Positions 1 to 9,012 are shown, numbered from the stretch's first letter. The stretch: 27,419 bases of DNA from JAAYBR01 sp033813475 (GCA_033813475.1 JAPXRP010000040.1:1-27419); one strand, 5' to 3'. The notes: generated by a model from the sequence alone, not told the origin. Numbers and translations: made by a program.

Positions 1-42
1 AGGGCTGATTTTTGCAAACCCTTGCGGCGGTTGAACTTACAA

Positions 43-120
<78 letters not shown>

Positions 121-214
121 ACATATTGAAAAACGTCAAAAACAACGTCCAGTCACGGGGAAATGTACCAGAAGACACGGGGGGAAAGCAAATTTCGCGC
201 GACTCACGGGAGGG

Positions 215-3193
215 TTATTCGGGCGCTGGGCCGTCTTTCGCGGGGTCGGCGGCGGCGGACGTTTTCTCACGCGACCGGCGCGCGGCCTCAATCTCTTTCG
301 TGAGCAGCTCCCTGCTCTGGGCGTCCAGTTCGGTCTCTGCGGCCAGAAGCTCGTATTCCGCGAGGGCGTCCTCCTCGCGGCCCTGCTGATAGAGCGCCCG
401 CGCCCGGGACCAGCGCAGCTCCAGATTGCCGGGGTCCGCGCGCAGCGCGTCGTCGAGCCCCGCGACCGCCTCGGGATACCGCCCCTGCATGGCGCGCAGG
501 TCGGCCCACTGCAGGGCCAGCACGGTCCGCATGTCCCCGGGCAGGCAGGTGTCCGCCAGCCGCAGCAGGGCCTCGGCGGGCTCAAGCTGCCCCGTGCCGC
601 CGAAGACCATGGACAGGTTGAACGCGGCGGCGCACATGCCCGGGGCGGCGGGGTCGGAGCGTTGGAGGGTCTCCCCCAGCAGGTAGGCGGCCCATCCATA
701 GGTCTGGGCGGGCGTGAGGGCGCGTTCCGGCGGCAGGGACCGCACGGCGCCCGCCAGCACGAGGGTGGCATTCTCCAGGGCCTCCGCCCCCCGCGTCACC
801 ACGGCGTTCACGGCGGCGACCTGGGGCAGGGGCTGCACTTCGGGACGGCGCCGCGCGAGGGCCTCGCAGGACCGGGTCACCTGCGCTTTGAGGAACTCGG
901 CGCGTCCGGCGGAGAAGGCGAAACGGGCAAGATTGGTCCACACCTCGGGACGCCGGGGCGCGTTGTGGACCGCGGCCGCATAGGCGTTTTCCGCCGAATC
1001 CAACTCCTGGAACCCCGTCTCCATCACGCTCGCCAGGAACAGCTGCGCCGTGGCCAGGGTGTCCGTGTCCGGCGCGGGGGCGCGGCGCAGCCGGTCAATC
1101 CGCTCGTCGAGGGCGGCGCGGAGCCGGTCAAAACGGTGCGTGGCGTTCGCATATTCCAGGAAAAGCGGCCACGTCTCGCTGTCCTCCGGGTCAATCCGCG
1201 CGGCGCGCATCAGGGCCTCCTCGGCCCCGTCCCAGTCCTTGAGCGACATGCACACGCGCGCCAGGTTTCGGTAGATGGCCGGCCGGTTCCGCTGGGAGCG
1301 GTTGCTGCCCGCCGCGCGCTCCAGGTGTTCCCGCGCCTGCTCCCAGTAGTCCCGCGCCCGCCCGCGGGCCTGCTGGGTTTCCCCCGCCGAGAGCAGCTCC
1401 GCGGTCAGGGCGGCGGTCCGTCCGAGGACATCCGACGCCTCGGCCATTTCGGGGCACAGCGCGCGCTGCTCCTCGCCGTGCTGAAAGGCCGCCTCCAGCA
1501 GCGAAAGGGCCTCCTTCAGCGCTTCGGGGTCGGAACGGTCCAGGCGCTCCACCCGCTGAAGCTGCGCCTCAGCCAGGGGAATGCGCGCCATCAGGTGGTT
1601 CGGGTTCAGGGAAAGGGTCTCCGCAAAGCGCGCGGAGGCTTCTTCCATTTTCCCGTCCAGCATGGCGAGCTGGCCCAGCCGCCAGGGGAACTTCCAGTTC
1701 CCCGGGGCGAGCCGCCATCCCGCGGCGTACTGCTGCGCGGCCAGGGGGCGGTTTCCCGTCTCCTGCGCGCTCAGCCCCATCTTCAGATGGTATTCCGAGG
1801 CAAACAGAAACGAGGCCAGGGCGGCCTGCGCCGCCAGCACAAGCAGGGCGCACGCGATGAGCGGCCAGCCGGGACCGGTGGGCGCGCCCGCGGGCGCGGG
1901 GGCGTCCCCGCGCTCCGACGCGATCCCCTCCAGCGCCCCGACCAGCAGGAAGAACAGGGCGCCCGACACGGGCAGCCGCAGGTTGAAACCGAAAAGGCCG
2001 TCCACCGCAAAGGCGGCAAACGCGGCGGTGAGGGCGTAACCCGTCCGTCGCCGGGCGCGGTCCTCCGCCGAGAATGCCAGCACCAGCGCGCAGCCCGCCG
2101 CAAACACCAGCAGGGCCAGCCACGCCCCGGCGGCCACAAGCCCCGCGTCCACGCCGATCTCCAGCGGGTCGTTGTGGACGTGGTGGTTGTACCGGGACTC
2201 CGAGGCGAAGTATTCGCGCTCGTAGGGGGTCCAGTACGCCGGGTTCTCCATCTTGTAGACCCCGGGTCCGCGGCCCAGCAGCGGGCGGTCCATGATCATG
2301 CGCGAAGCGCTGGTCAGCGACTGGTACCGCAGGAGGATTGAGGTGTCCAGCGGAAACGCGCTGCCCGTGCGCGCCTTCATGGTCCCCATGAGCGCGGCGG
2401 CCCCGCCCGCCGCCAGCACGGCGGCCAGCACCAGGGAGAGCGCGGCGGCCTTCTCGGGGCGGGGCACCCGCCCGCGCACCATCCGGGCGACCAGCAGCAG
2501 GCCCAGCCCCGCGGCAAGGGCCACCAGCCCCCCGCGCTGACCCGTGTTCAGCAGGTACCACACCGCGCCGAGCCCGAAAAGCCACGCGGGTTTCCACCCC
2601 TCCAGGGCGAGCCAGGCGGCGGCGATGACCGCCACCACCAGCACATGGGCCGCATAGTTCGGGTTGCCAAAGCTCGACGGCAGGGTTTCGGCGCTCTCGC
2701 CCCACGGGAAGGGGTCAAGTCCGGCCTTCTGCACCATCGCGTAGACCGCCGCCAGAAACACGGCCGCGCACAGGGCTTTGAAGAGTCCCAGCAGGTGCGC
2801 CGGGGTGCGGATGGTCTGGGCCGCCGCATAATACAGCGCCAGCAGGGCGATGAACCGCCCCGTCTCCTGCGCGGCCAGGTGGGCGACGCCCCCGTGAAAG
2901 GCGCCCGTGCGCGCGTCAAAAATGAGCCGGCCGCACGCCGACAGGAGCATCATCCCCATCAGCAGCGCGGGAAGCTCGGGAAACAGGCGGGGACCCGGCG
3001 CGGACAACGAGAACAGCCGGCGGAACACCAGCCAGCCCCCCCCCAGCGCCAAGCCCGCCCACGCCACCAGCAGCCACTTGATCTCGCCGGTGGGGTCGTG
3101 GGTGTACCGGTATATCGCCAGCGGCAGCGCCGCCACGAACAGCGACAGGCCCGCACGGAAAAAGCGCGGCACTCTCTGTTGGCTCTCCGTCAC
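215..3193 (-). CDS. O-antigen ligase/polymerase-like membrane protein with long C-terminal TPR tail
   Basis: This is a 992-aa inner-membrane protein. The N-terminal half, about residues 12-430, is a run of roughly 11-12 hydrophobic helices. A larger polar loop in it carries a His-rich HHVHNDPLE motif near residue 336, typical of the Wzy_C/O-antigen ligase superfamily, which transfers or polymerises lipid-linked glycans at the periplasmic face. From about residue 430 to the end the protein is soluble and made of TPR-like helical pairs, for example around LNPNHLMARIPLAEAQ and DPEDSETWPLF, and a clear final set ending near residue 970. I chose the GTG start at 3193 because a GGAG lies 7 nt upstream (3201-3204). 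The same frame stays open to 5104, but that part is antisense to the vWA gene. The exact glycan substrate (O-antigen, exopolysaccharide or protein glycosylation) cannot be told. The gene is divergent from the vWA lipoprotein. Confidence 0.85.
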   Translation of the reverse strand: MTESQQRVPRFFRAGLSLFVAALPLAIYRYTHDPTGEIKWLLVAWAGLALGGGWLVFRRLFSLSAPGPRLFPELPALLMGMMLLSACGRLIFDARTGAFHGGVAHLAAQETGRFIALLALYYAAAQTIRTPAHLLGLFKALCAAVFLAAVYAMVQKAGLDPFPWGESAETLPSSFGNPNYAAHVLVVAVIAAAWLALEGWKPAWLFGLGAVWYLLNTGQRGGLVALAAGLGLLLVARMVRGRVPRPEKAAALSLVLAAVLAAGGAAALMGTMKARTGSAFPLDTSILLRYQSLTSASRMIMDRPLLGRGPGVYKMENPAYWTPYEREYFASESRYNHHVHNDPLEIGVDAGLVAAGAWLALLVFAAGCALVLAFSAEDRARRRTGYALTAAFAAFAVDGLFGFNLRLPVSGALFFLLVGALEGIASERGDAPAPAGAPTGPGWPLIACALLVLAAQAALASFLFASEYHLKMGLSAQETGNRPLAAQQYAAGWRLAPGNWKFPWRLGQLAMLDGKMEEASARFAETLSLNPNHLMARIPLAEAQLQRVERLDRSDPEALKEALSLLEAAFQHGEEQRALCPEMAEASDVLGRTAALTAELLSAGETQQARGRARDYWEQAREHLERAAGSNRSQRNRPAIYRNLARVCMSLKDWDGAEEALMRAARIDPEDSETWPLFLEYANATHRFDRLRAALDERIDRLRRAPAPDTDTLATAQLFLASVMETGFQELDSAENAYAAAVHNAPRRPEVWTNLARFAFSAGRAEFLKAQVTRSCEALARRRPEVQPLPQVAAVNAVVTRGAEALENATLVLAGAVRSLPPERALTPAQTYGWAAYLLGETLQRSDPAAPGMCAAAFNLSMVFGGTGQLEPAEALLRLADTCLPGDMRTVLALQWADLRAMQGRYPEAVAGLDDALRADPGNLELRWSRARALYQQGREEDALAEYELLAAETELDAQSRELLTKEIEAARRSREKTSAAADPAKDGPAPE

Positions 3194-3304
3194 AAACGCA
3201 CTCCGTCGGCGGTCGGAAACTCCCCCCGGCGGCCATGCTATCACCCGGCGCCGCGGCCGCGCAAACCCGGCGCGCTTTTTTGCATTGGAGAGGCGTTTTG
3301 CGCC
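3194..3304. promoter_or_regulatory. Divergent intergenic region, presumed promoters both ways
   Basis: A 111-bp gap separates two divergent genes. GGAG-type ribosome sites sit at both edges (3201-3204 on the minus strand, 3287-3293 on the plus strand). On the minus strand TTGCGC followed 16 nt later by GATAGC is a weak promoter candidate. No convincing plus-strand -10/-35 pair was seen. Confidence 0.3.
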
Positions 3305-5068
3305 ATGCTGTGGGCCATGAAAGAACGGTCCCAGAGGGCGGCCCCCGCACGGGGCGCGGCGCGGCCGCGCCTGCGGCGGGCTCTTTCCGCCGCCGCCCTG
3401 CTTCTCCTGGCCGCCGCGGTCGCCGGGTGCGACTTCCGGCAGGAGGCCATCTCGCTGTCCAACTGGACGCTGGACTTCAGCCGGAACGAGACGCCGTTCA
3501 CCCTGTACGTCTGGAACAACAACCCCCTCATTCCCGAGCTTACGGTCGGCGTGAAGCCGGACAAGCCCTGGATACTGGTCAATGTGAAGGAGGTGGTCAG
3601 CGGCGCCCCGGCGGACGGGGAGAAGGGCCCCTTTGACCGGCGGGTGGTTTTTGTGCGCATAGACCGCACCCAGCTCGACAAGGGGGAGCACAAGGGAAAG
3701 ATCGTCTTTTCCTCCAAGGGCATCCGGCCCAAGGAGGTCAAGGTGCGGGTGGTGATGGACTACGACGGGCGGCTGGCGCCCCTGAACATCACCAACGCCG
3801 TGAGCGCCTATTCCAAGCCGTACCTCATTGACTTCATGTTCGGCGTCACGGACAAGAAGGGCAACGCCGTCGTGGCGGAGCCCGCGCAGTTTGTGGTCGA
3901 GGCCCTGGAGGGGGAACAGCCCGTCGGGAAGAACAACGGCCTCCAGCTGCGCAAGGCCTCCACGCTCCAGTTGAGAATGGACCTCCTGATGGACTATTCG
4001 CAGAACATGCAGGAGCGCCCCGGCGCCGTCGCGGTCATGGAGGACACGGCCAAGAACATCCTGCTGCCCGCGCTGAACGCCGACGCGCAGGTGGGCGTCA
4101 CGGAGTTCCACCGCGACGACCGCGAGGCGGAAACGGTTTCCGACTTCACCGTGGACCGGGCGTACACGCGCGCGAGGATCGAGGCGATCCAGTCCGAGTT
4201 CGTGCGCGGATTCTACTCCGGCGCGCGCCTCCTCGACGCCGTGGTCGCCTCGTGCGGCAAATTTGAGAAGGGCGAGTCGAAAAGCGAGGCCCGGTACATT
4301 GTCCTGTTCTCGGACGGCTACGACACCTCCAGCGCGGCCACGCTGGACGACGCCGTGGCCCGGGCCAGGGACCGGGCCGTCCGCATCTACGCCGTGGGAT
4401 GCGGGGAGGACGCCAACCTGCCCCTCCTGCTCGACCTGACCAGCCGCACCGGCGGGGCCTACTTCCCCGCGGACACCACCGACCTCCTTCCCGCCGCGGT
4501 CGAGGAGATCGTGCAGAACCTGGAGGGGCAGTACATTCTGCGCTGGGCCTCCCTCAGCCGGCGCGATGAGCCGTTCCGGCCCTCCTTCTCCCTCGTTCTG
4601 GGCGACGCCCGGGCCGGATACAAGGCCAAGAACGACTTCAACCCGGAACTCCTGAAGGGCAACGTGCTGCGGGGGAACCTGCGGGTGCAGGACTCCAGCT
4701 CCCCGGGACGGACCACCGTCCTGCTCCGGGCGGACTACATCCCCCGGTTTGTCCGCGAAATCCACCTCTTCGTCCGCAGCGACCTCGTGTTCTCCGTGAG
4801 CCTGGTGGAGCCCGCCGACGAGGGCCTGCTCGCCGGATGGTCCATGGAGGTCACCCGCGCCTACGGCACCGCCGGATACTGGGTCTCCCTCGAAAGCCCG
4901 GGCCCCCTGCTCACGTTCGCCTCCTTCGGCCCCCTCGTGCGCTTTGACTTCGAGGGCCCCGTTCCGGAGGACCAGCCCCTCTTTGAGGAGCTTTATGTGG
5001 ACAACACGGTCTACGAGGACGAGGTCGGGCTCGACATCAGCGGGTTCGACAACCCCACGGACGACTGA
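3305..5068 (+). CDS. vWA-domain lipoprotein
   Basis: This is a 587-aa predicted lipoprotein. An Arg-rich N-terminus and hydrophobic stretch lead to a lipobox LAAAVAGC with the lipidated Cys at residue 42 (or 38 if the ATG at 3317 is used). The ATG at 3305 is preferred because GGAGAGG lies 11 nt upstream. Residues ~45-155 look like a beta-sandwich Ig/BACON-like module. Residues ~222-400 form a von Willebrand A domain: the MIDAS DxSxx is LLMDYSQNM (D230, S232), with a later FSDGYDTSS motif (D337). VWA domains bind divalent metal and protein ligands. The last ~180 residues are beta-rich and unassigned. It probably acts as an envelope-anchored adhesion or assembly protein, which is inference. The small zinc-ribbon gene follows after 34 nt. 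Confidence 0.85.
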   Translation: MLWAMKERSQRAAPARGAARPRLRRALSAAALLLLAAAVAGCDFRQEAISLSNWTLDFSRNETPFTLYVWNNNPLIPELTVGVKPDKPWILVNVKEVVSGAPADGEKGPFDRRVVFVRIDRTQLDKGEHKGKIVFSSKGIRPKEVKVRVVMDYDGRLAPLNITNAVSAYSKPYLIDFMFGVTDKKGNAVVAEPAQFVVEALEGEQPVGKNNGLQLRKASTLQLRMDLLMDYSQNMQERPGAVAVMEDTAKNILLPALNADAQVGVTEFHRDDREAETVSDFTVDRAYTRARIEAIQSEFVRGFYSGARLLDAVVASCGKFEKGESKSEARYIVLFSDGYDTSSAATLDDAVARARDRAVRIYAVGCGEDANLPLLLDLTSRTGGAYFPADTTDLLPAAVEEIVQNLEGQYILRWASLSRRDEPFRPSFSLVLGDARAGYKAKNDFNPELLKGNVLRGNLRVQDSSSPGRTTVLLRADYIPRFVREIHLFVRSDLVFSVSLVEPADEGLLAGWSMEVTRAYGTAGYWVSLESPGPLLTFASFGPLVRFDFEGPVPEDQPLFEELYVDNTVYEDEVGLDISGFDNPTDD

Positions 5069-5102
5069 CGCCCCGGGCAAGCAACGGACCTGAAAACACC
5101 CC

Positions 5103-5444
5103 ATGCACTACTACTGCGGAAAATGCGGCACGGAATTCGGCGCGGAGGAGGCGCTCGTCAGCCGGGGGCTCTGCCCCTTCTGCGCCCTTCCCCTGGAGTC
5201 GCTGCCGGCGCCGCCCCCGGGCACCATTGACGTCACCGCAGAACCCGTGTCCGGGCCGGACCCCATCCCCGCGTCGCCCCCCGCCGCTGTCCCGCCGCAC
5301 ACCGGCGCCCCGCCGCCGCCGGAGGACATGGATTTCTGGTACTGGCGCGCCTCGACGCAGGACCGGCCCCGGTCCTCCTGCGGGTGTTGCGGGTGCCTCC
5401 CGATGCTGCTGCTCTTCCTGCTCCTGATGCTGCTGCTGTTCTGA
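5103..5444 (+). CDS. Small zinc-ribbon protein with Cys-rich C-terminal membrane anchor
   Basis: This 113-aa protein of unknown function begins with a zinc ribbon (C5-x2-C8 and C24-x2-C27). A Pro/Ala-rich linker of about 55 residues follows. The C-terminus has a cluster of four cysteines (C93, C95, C96, C98) directly before an all-hydrophobic Leu/Met/Phe tail (99-113) that ends the protein. The layout predicts a cytoplasmic head and a single C-terminal membrane anchor. The gene starts 34 nt after the vWA gene on the same strand, so it is probably co-transcribed. The Shine-Dalgarno is weak. The coding call rests on the zinc-ribbon spacing and the absence of a competing gene on the other strand. 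Confidence 0.75.
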   Translation: MHYYCGKCGTEFGAEEALVSRGLCPFCALPLESLPAPPPGTIDVTAEPVSGPDPIPASPPAAVPPHTGAPPPPEDMDFWYWRASTQDRPRSSCGCCGCLPMLLLFLLLMLLLF

Positions 5445-5492
5445 AACAGCCGGCAACCGCGAAGACAGGGGGGGGCGCGCCCGCCGCGCTCT

Positions 5493-6122
5493 TCAGGCGG
5501 TTCGGGCGGCGCCGCAGGCGGCGGGGTCCAGGGCGTGTTCCGGCTTGAACTCCTGCACCCGGTGCGGCGACTCGGCGGGCAGTTCCCGCCGGAGGACCTC
5601 CAGGTCCCGCGCGCCCAGGAGGGAGGGCGGCGCGGTGGTGCGGAAATGGTGGGACACCCCGGAACCGGCGATGAGCCGGATGCTCTCGCGCACGGCGTCG
5701 AGGGGGGCCTTCACGCCCGCGAGCAGGTCGTATTTCTCCCAGGGCGCCTTCACGTCCATGGCAACGCAATCCACCAGCCCGGCGCGCAGCAGCCGGGCGA
5801 GCATTTCCGGGCGGCTGCCGTTGGTGTCCAGTTTCACCAGCAACCCCAGCGCCTTCACCTTCCCCAGAAACGCGGGCAGGGCTGCCTGGAGTGTGGGCTC
5901 GCCCCCCGTGACCACCAGGCCCTCGATCAGCCCGTGCCGCCGCCTCAACTGCGCCAGCACCACCTCCTCCGGCACCAGGTCGCGCTCATCGGCCACCGCG
6001 GAGAGCAGGGACCCGTTGTGGCAGAAGGGGCAGCGAAAATTGCACCCCTGGGCGAAGACGATGGCCGCCGTCCTCCCGGGGTAGTCGCTCAGGGTCAATG
6101 GCTGGAAGCCCCCGAAACGCAT
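5493..6122 (-). CDS. nrdG: Anaerobic ribonucleotide reductase activating protein (radical SAM)
   Basis: This 209-aa radical SAM activase uses a [4Fe-4S] cluster and S-adenosylmethionine to install the glycyl radical on the class III ribonucleotide reductase encoded just upstream. The cluster motif CNFRCPFC (C27, C31, C34; CX3CX2C) follows the typical N-terminal FQPLTLSDYPG. The GGEPT motif at 73-77 supports SAM binding. An LDTNG strand follows, as in pyruvate-formate-lyase-activase-like enzymes. The ATG at 6122 shares its A with the nrdD TGA (TGATG), so the two are translationally coupled. The frame is open further upstream, but that part overlaps nrdD. It is somewhat longer than E. coli NrdG and resembles the longer activases common outside enterics. 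Confidence 0.93.
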   Translation of the reverse strand: MRFGGFQPLTLSDYPGRTAAIVFAQGCNFRCPFCHNGSLLSAVADERDLVPEEVVLAQLRRRHGLIEGLVVTGGEPTLQAALPAFLGKVKALGLLVKLDTNGSRPEMLARLLRAGLVDCVAMDVKAPWEKYDLLAGVKAPLDAVRESIRLIAGSGVSHHFRTTAPPSLLGARDLEVLRRELPAESPHRVQEFKPEHALDPAACGAARTA

Positions 6123-8272
6123 CAGTCCCCCCCGACGGTGTACCGGCTGCGCTGGTGAAACTCCGCGCGCTTGCCGTCGTTCCACTGGTCCACCGGGCGG
6201 AGATAGCCCACCACCCGCGCGTAGATTTCGGCCTTCTCCCCGCAGAAGGGGCAGCGGGCCCGCTCCCCGCGCAGATATCCGTGGCTGGGGCAGATGGAGA
6301 AACTCGGCGACAGGGTGAAGTACGGAAGACTGTACTTCGCGCACACGCGCCGCACGAAGGCCCGGACCGCCGCCGGGTCCGCCACCGACTCGCCGAGGAA
6401 CACATGCAGCACCGTGCCGCCGGTGTACTTCGCCTGCAACCCGTCCTGAAGCTCCAGCACCTCGAACACATCGCTGGAGTAGTCCACCGGCAGCTGGCTG
6501 GAGTTGGTGTAGAAGGGCTCTGCCCCCCCGTCCACCGCCGCCTGGTTGGCGAACTGGATGCCGGGGAACCGCTCGCGGTCCAGCCGCGCCAGCCGGTAGC
6601 TGGTCCCCTCCGCCGGGGTCGCCTCCAGATTGTAATGGTGGCCCGTCTCCTCCTGGAACGCCGTCAGGCGGTCGCGCATGTGGTCGAGCACGCGCCCCGC
6701 AAAGGCCGCGCCCGCCTCGTCGCCGATGCCGCAGCCCATCAGGTTGACGCAGGCCTCATTGAGCCCCACGAGCCCGATGGTGGAGAAATGGTTGTGCCAG
6801 AAGCTGCCGTGGCGCGCGTGCACGTCGCGCAGGTAGAACTTGGTGTAGGGGTAGAGGCGCTTCGCCGTGAACCCCTCCAGAATGGTCCGCTTCGTCTCCA
6901 GGCTCTCCCGCGCGATGTCCATCAGCCGGTCGAGCTGCTCCAGAAACTCCGCCTCCGTCCGCGAGGTGAAGCCCAGGCGCGGCATGTTCACCGTCACCAC
7001 CCCGATGGAGCCCGTCAGCGGGTTGGCCCCGAAGAGGCCGCCGCCCCGCTTGTCCAGCGTGCGCAGGTCCAGCCGCAGGCGGCAGCACATGGACCGCGCG
7101 TCGTCGGGCGACATGTCGGAGTTCACGAAGTTGGCGAAATAGGGGATGCCGTACTTCGCCGTCACCTCCCAGAGCCGGTCCAGCCCCGGGTCATCCCAGT
7201 TGAAGTCCGCCGTGATGTTGTAGGTGGGGATCGGGAAGCTGAAGACCCGCCCCTTGGCGTCGCCCTCCGAGAGCACCTCCAGGAAGGCCGCGTTGAAGAG
7301 GTTCATCTCCTCCTGGTAGTCGCCGTAGACGCTGTCCCGCGCCTCGCCCCCGATGATCACGCTCTCCCCCGCAAGGTTCTTCGGCGGCTTCAGGTCCAGC
7401 GTCACGTTGGTGAACGGGGTCTGGAACCCCACCCGCGTCGCCACGTTGAGATTAAACACAAATTCCTGGAGCGCCTGCTTCACCTCGGGATAGCCCAGCC
7501 GGTCGTGGCGGATGAACGGCGCCAGCAGCGTGTCGAAGTTGCTGAAGGCCTGCGCCCCCGCCGCCTCGCCCTGGAGCGTGTAGAAGAAGTTCACGATCTG
7601 CCCCAGGGCCGTGCGGAAATGGCGGGCGGGGCTGCTCTCCGCCTTGCCGGGCGCGCCCTTGAACCCGCACCGCAGCAGGTCCTGGAGGTCCCACCCCACG
7701 CAGTAGACCGACAGCAGGCCCAGGTCGTGGATGTGCAGGTCGCCCCGGCGGTGCGCCTCGCGGATGCGCTCCGTGTAGATTTTGTTCAGCCAGTAGACCT
7801 TGCTCACCTCGCTGGAGACGTAGTTGTTCAGCCCCTGCAGCGAGTAGGCCATGTTGCTGTTTTCCTGCACCTTCCAGTCCTGGCGGTCCAGATACCGGTC
7901 AATGAGGTCCACATCGGCCTTGTGCACCAGCTCGCGCACCCGCGTGTGCTGGTCCCGGTACAGAATGTACGCCTTCGCGCTCTTCTTGTACGGGGACATC
8001 AGCAGCACCTCCTCCACGATGTCCTGGATGCCCTCCACTGTCGGCGTGGCCTGGCCGGCCACCGACTGGTGAAGCGCAAGCACGCGCATCGTGAGCTGCC
8101 GCGCCGCCTCAATGCCAAACTCGCCCGTCGCCTCGCCCGCCTTCAGCAGCGCCGCCGTGATTTTTGACGGGTCAAAATCCGCCACGCGCCCGTCGCGCTT
8201 GAGGATCTTGGTCACTTGCGGAAGCGCCGCTTCCAGCCCCTCCGGGGTTCTCCTTGCCGCCGCAGTCTCCAT
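6122..8272 (-). CDS. nrdD: Anaerobic (class III) ribonucleoside-triphosphate reductase
   Basis: This 716-aa glycyl-radical enzyme reduces ribonucleoside triphosphates to deoxynucleotides without oxygen. Residues ~18-110 form an ATP-cone allosteric domain (KRDGRVADFDPSKI). The catalytic barrel includes SMCCRLRLD (near residue 394) and a glycine-rich segment leading to GSIGVVTVNMPR, both characteristic of NrdD. A C-terminal metal site is made by C661, H664, C674 and C677. The glycyl-radical motif RVVGYL puts the radical on G689. A good ribosome site, AAGGAGGG, lies about 10 nt before the ATG. It has a consensus-like promoter at 8354-8382 and is followed by its activase nrdG. Full length, with no missing key residue seen. 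Confidence 0.96.
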   Translation of the reverse strand: METAAARRTPEGLEAALPQVTKILKRDGRVADFDPSKITAALLKAGEATGEFGIEAARQLTMRVLALHQSVAGQATPTVEGIQDIVEEVLLMSPYKKSAKAYILYRDQHTRVRELVHKADVDLIDRYLDRQDWKVQENSNMAYSLQGLNNYVSSEVSKVYWLNKIYTERIREAHRRGDLHIHDLGLLSVYCVGWDLQDLLRCGFKGAPGKAESSPARHFRTALGQIVNFFYTLQGEAAGAQAFSNFDTLLAPFIRHDRLGYPEVKQALQEFVFNLNVATRVGFQTPFTNVTLDLKPPKNLAGESVIIGGEARDSVYGDYQEEMNLFNAAFLEVLSEGDAKGRVFSFPIPTYNITADFNWDDPGLDRLWEVTAKYGIPYFANFVNSDMSPDDARSMCCRLRLDLRTLDKRGGGLFGANPLTGSIGVVTVNMPRLGFTSRTEAEFLEQLDRLMDIARESLETKRTILEGFTAKRLYPYTKFYLRDVHARHGSFWHNHFSTIGLVGLNEACVNLMGCGIGDEAGAAFAGRVLDHMRDRLTAFQEETGHHYNLEATPAEGTSYRLARLDRERFPGIQFANQAAVDGGAEPFYTNSSQLPVDYSSDVFEVLELQDGLQAKYTGGTVLHVFLGESVADPAAVRAFVRRVCAKYSLPYFTLSPSFSICPSHGYLRGERARCPFCGEKAEIYARVVGYLRPVDQWNDGKRAEFHQRSRYTVGGD

Positions 8273-8353
8273 CTGTCGCCTGCCCTCCTTACAGCATGTC
8301 CTGGGGGCTCTCCCGAATGGGCAAACCCCGCTCAGCCCGTTGCAAACGTCCCG

Positions 8354-8382
8354 ATTCTACCCCCATCCCACCACAAAGTCAA
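8354..8382 (-). promoter_or_regulatory. Sigma70-type promoter of nrdDG
   Basis: On the minus strand TTGACT (8377-8382) is followed after exactly 17 nt by TAGAAT (8354-8359). This is close to consensus in both boxes. The predicted start is near 8347, leaving a leader of about 75 nt before the nrdD ATG. Confidence 0.8.
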
Positions 8383-8400
8383 GGGGGTGGCAAAAAATCA

Positions 8401-8418
8401 ACCACAACATGATGTGGT
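8401..8418. promoter_or_regulatory. 18-bp palindrome upstream of the nrdDG promoter (candidate operator)
   Basis: ACCACA-A-CATG-A-TGTGGT is palindromic except for the A/A pair. It lies 18 bp upstream of the nrdD -35 box. The CACA...TGTG outline recalls NrdR or other dimeric-regulator sites, but it is longer than the 16-bp NrdR box and only one copy is seen. It could also be an activator site (FNR/CRP-like position), though the half-sites do not match TTGAT. Confidence 0.5.
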
Positions 8419-8692
8419 AGGCCCCTGCGCGGCATCTCCCCGAAATGGCACTATTCGCAACCATAAGAGCGGCAACTGCTTGCAGGTTGCGCACGCATGC
8501 AATGACGGGGAAGACTCTCCGGAAAGCCCCCCGCGAGGGCCGGAGGGGCGGAAGAAAGACCGGACCAGCCGGCACGGGAGGCGGCGGCGGCAACGCCGGG
8601 GTTGGGGTGGTGGGTGGAGGTTCTCCGCCGCGCGCGCTGTGCGGTCCGGGGGGGTGGGGACTGTGTCGGCCGCTCATGACGCGCGCGGAGCG

Positions 8693-8843
8693 CGCCTTGG
8701 AGTGCGCGAGCTCGCTTGCGCCTTCCAGACCGGGCGCCGCGACAGCCCCCGGGAAACACGCGGTCCCCATCGTTTCGCGTGCGCCCCCGCGCGGGCAAGC
8801 CCACGCGAAGAAAGGCGGCAGCAAGCTGCCGCACTCCAAGGCG
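8693..8843. repeat. 14-bp inverted repeat flanking the start of copy A
   Basis: CGCCTTGGAGTGCG at 8693-8706 is the exact reverse complement of CGCACTCCAAGGCG at 8830-8843, and the similarity continues outward with a 2-nt insertion. The right arm belongs to the repeat core shared with copy B, so the left arm is a partial, inverted extra copy of that core. The pair could form a large hairpin. Confidence 0.7.
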
Positions 8844-9002
8844 CTTCGCGCTGTGCAACGCCGGGGTTGTGGTAATGATCGGCGACCCGGCCTGGGCTAT
8901 ATGCGGATGTCCCGTTGGGGCAACAAAAACAACATCGCATCACCGGGGGACGTTCATGCCCTTCGCTGGCGTTTCTTGAGGGGCCTTTCATGCGATTCCC
9001 CT
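8733..9002 (+). repeat. Dispersed repeat, copy A (matches the right 270 bp of copy B)
   Basis: This segment aligns without net gap to 14171-14440 (constant offset 5438), with roughly 80 percent identity by eye. A 63-bp core (8783-8845 versus 14221-14283) differs at one base only. The core contains a 7-bp hairpin, GCGGCAG-CAAG-CTGCCGC. Similarity stops at 9002, exactly where copy B ends. Its right end, a degenerate version of the copy B terminal repeat, is followed after 10 bp by the candidate -35 of the prepilin gene. No matching left terminus or target duplication was found, so this copy seems truncated or decayed. Confidence 0.8.
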
Positions 9003-9012
9003 AAAAAAGCCG

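Noticed and set aside
3194..5104. Long minus-strand extension of the ligase/TPR frame
   Set aside because: It is antisense to the well-supported vWA and zinc-ribbon genes, reads as low-complexity Val/Gly/Arg/Leu, and the GTG at 3193 has a proper ribosome site.
5468..5482. Terminator between the zinc-ribbon gene and nrdG
   Set aside because: The G8 run and the GGGCGCGCCC self-complement leave no room for a loop and there is no T-tract.
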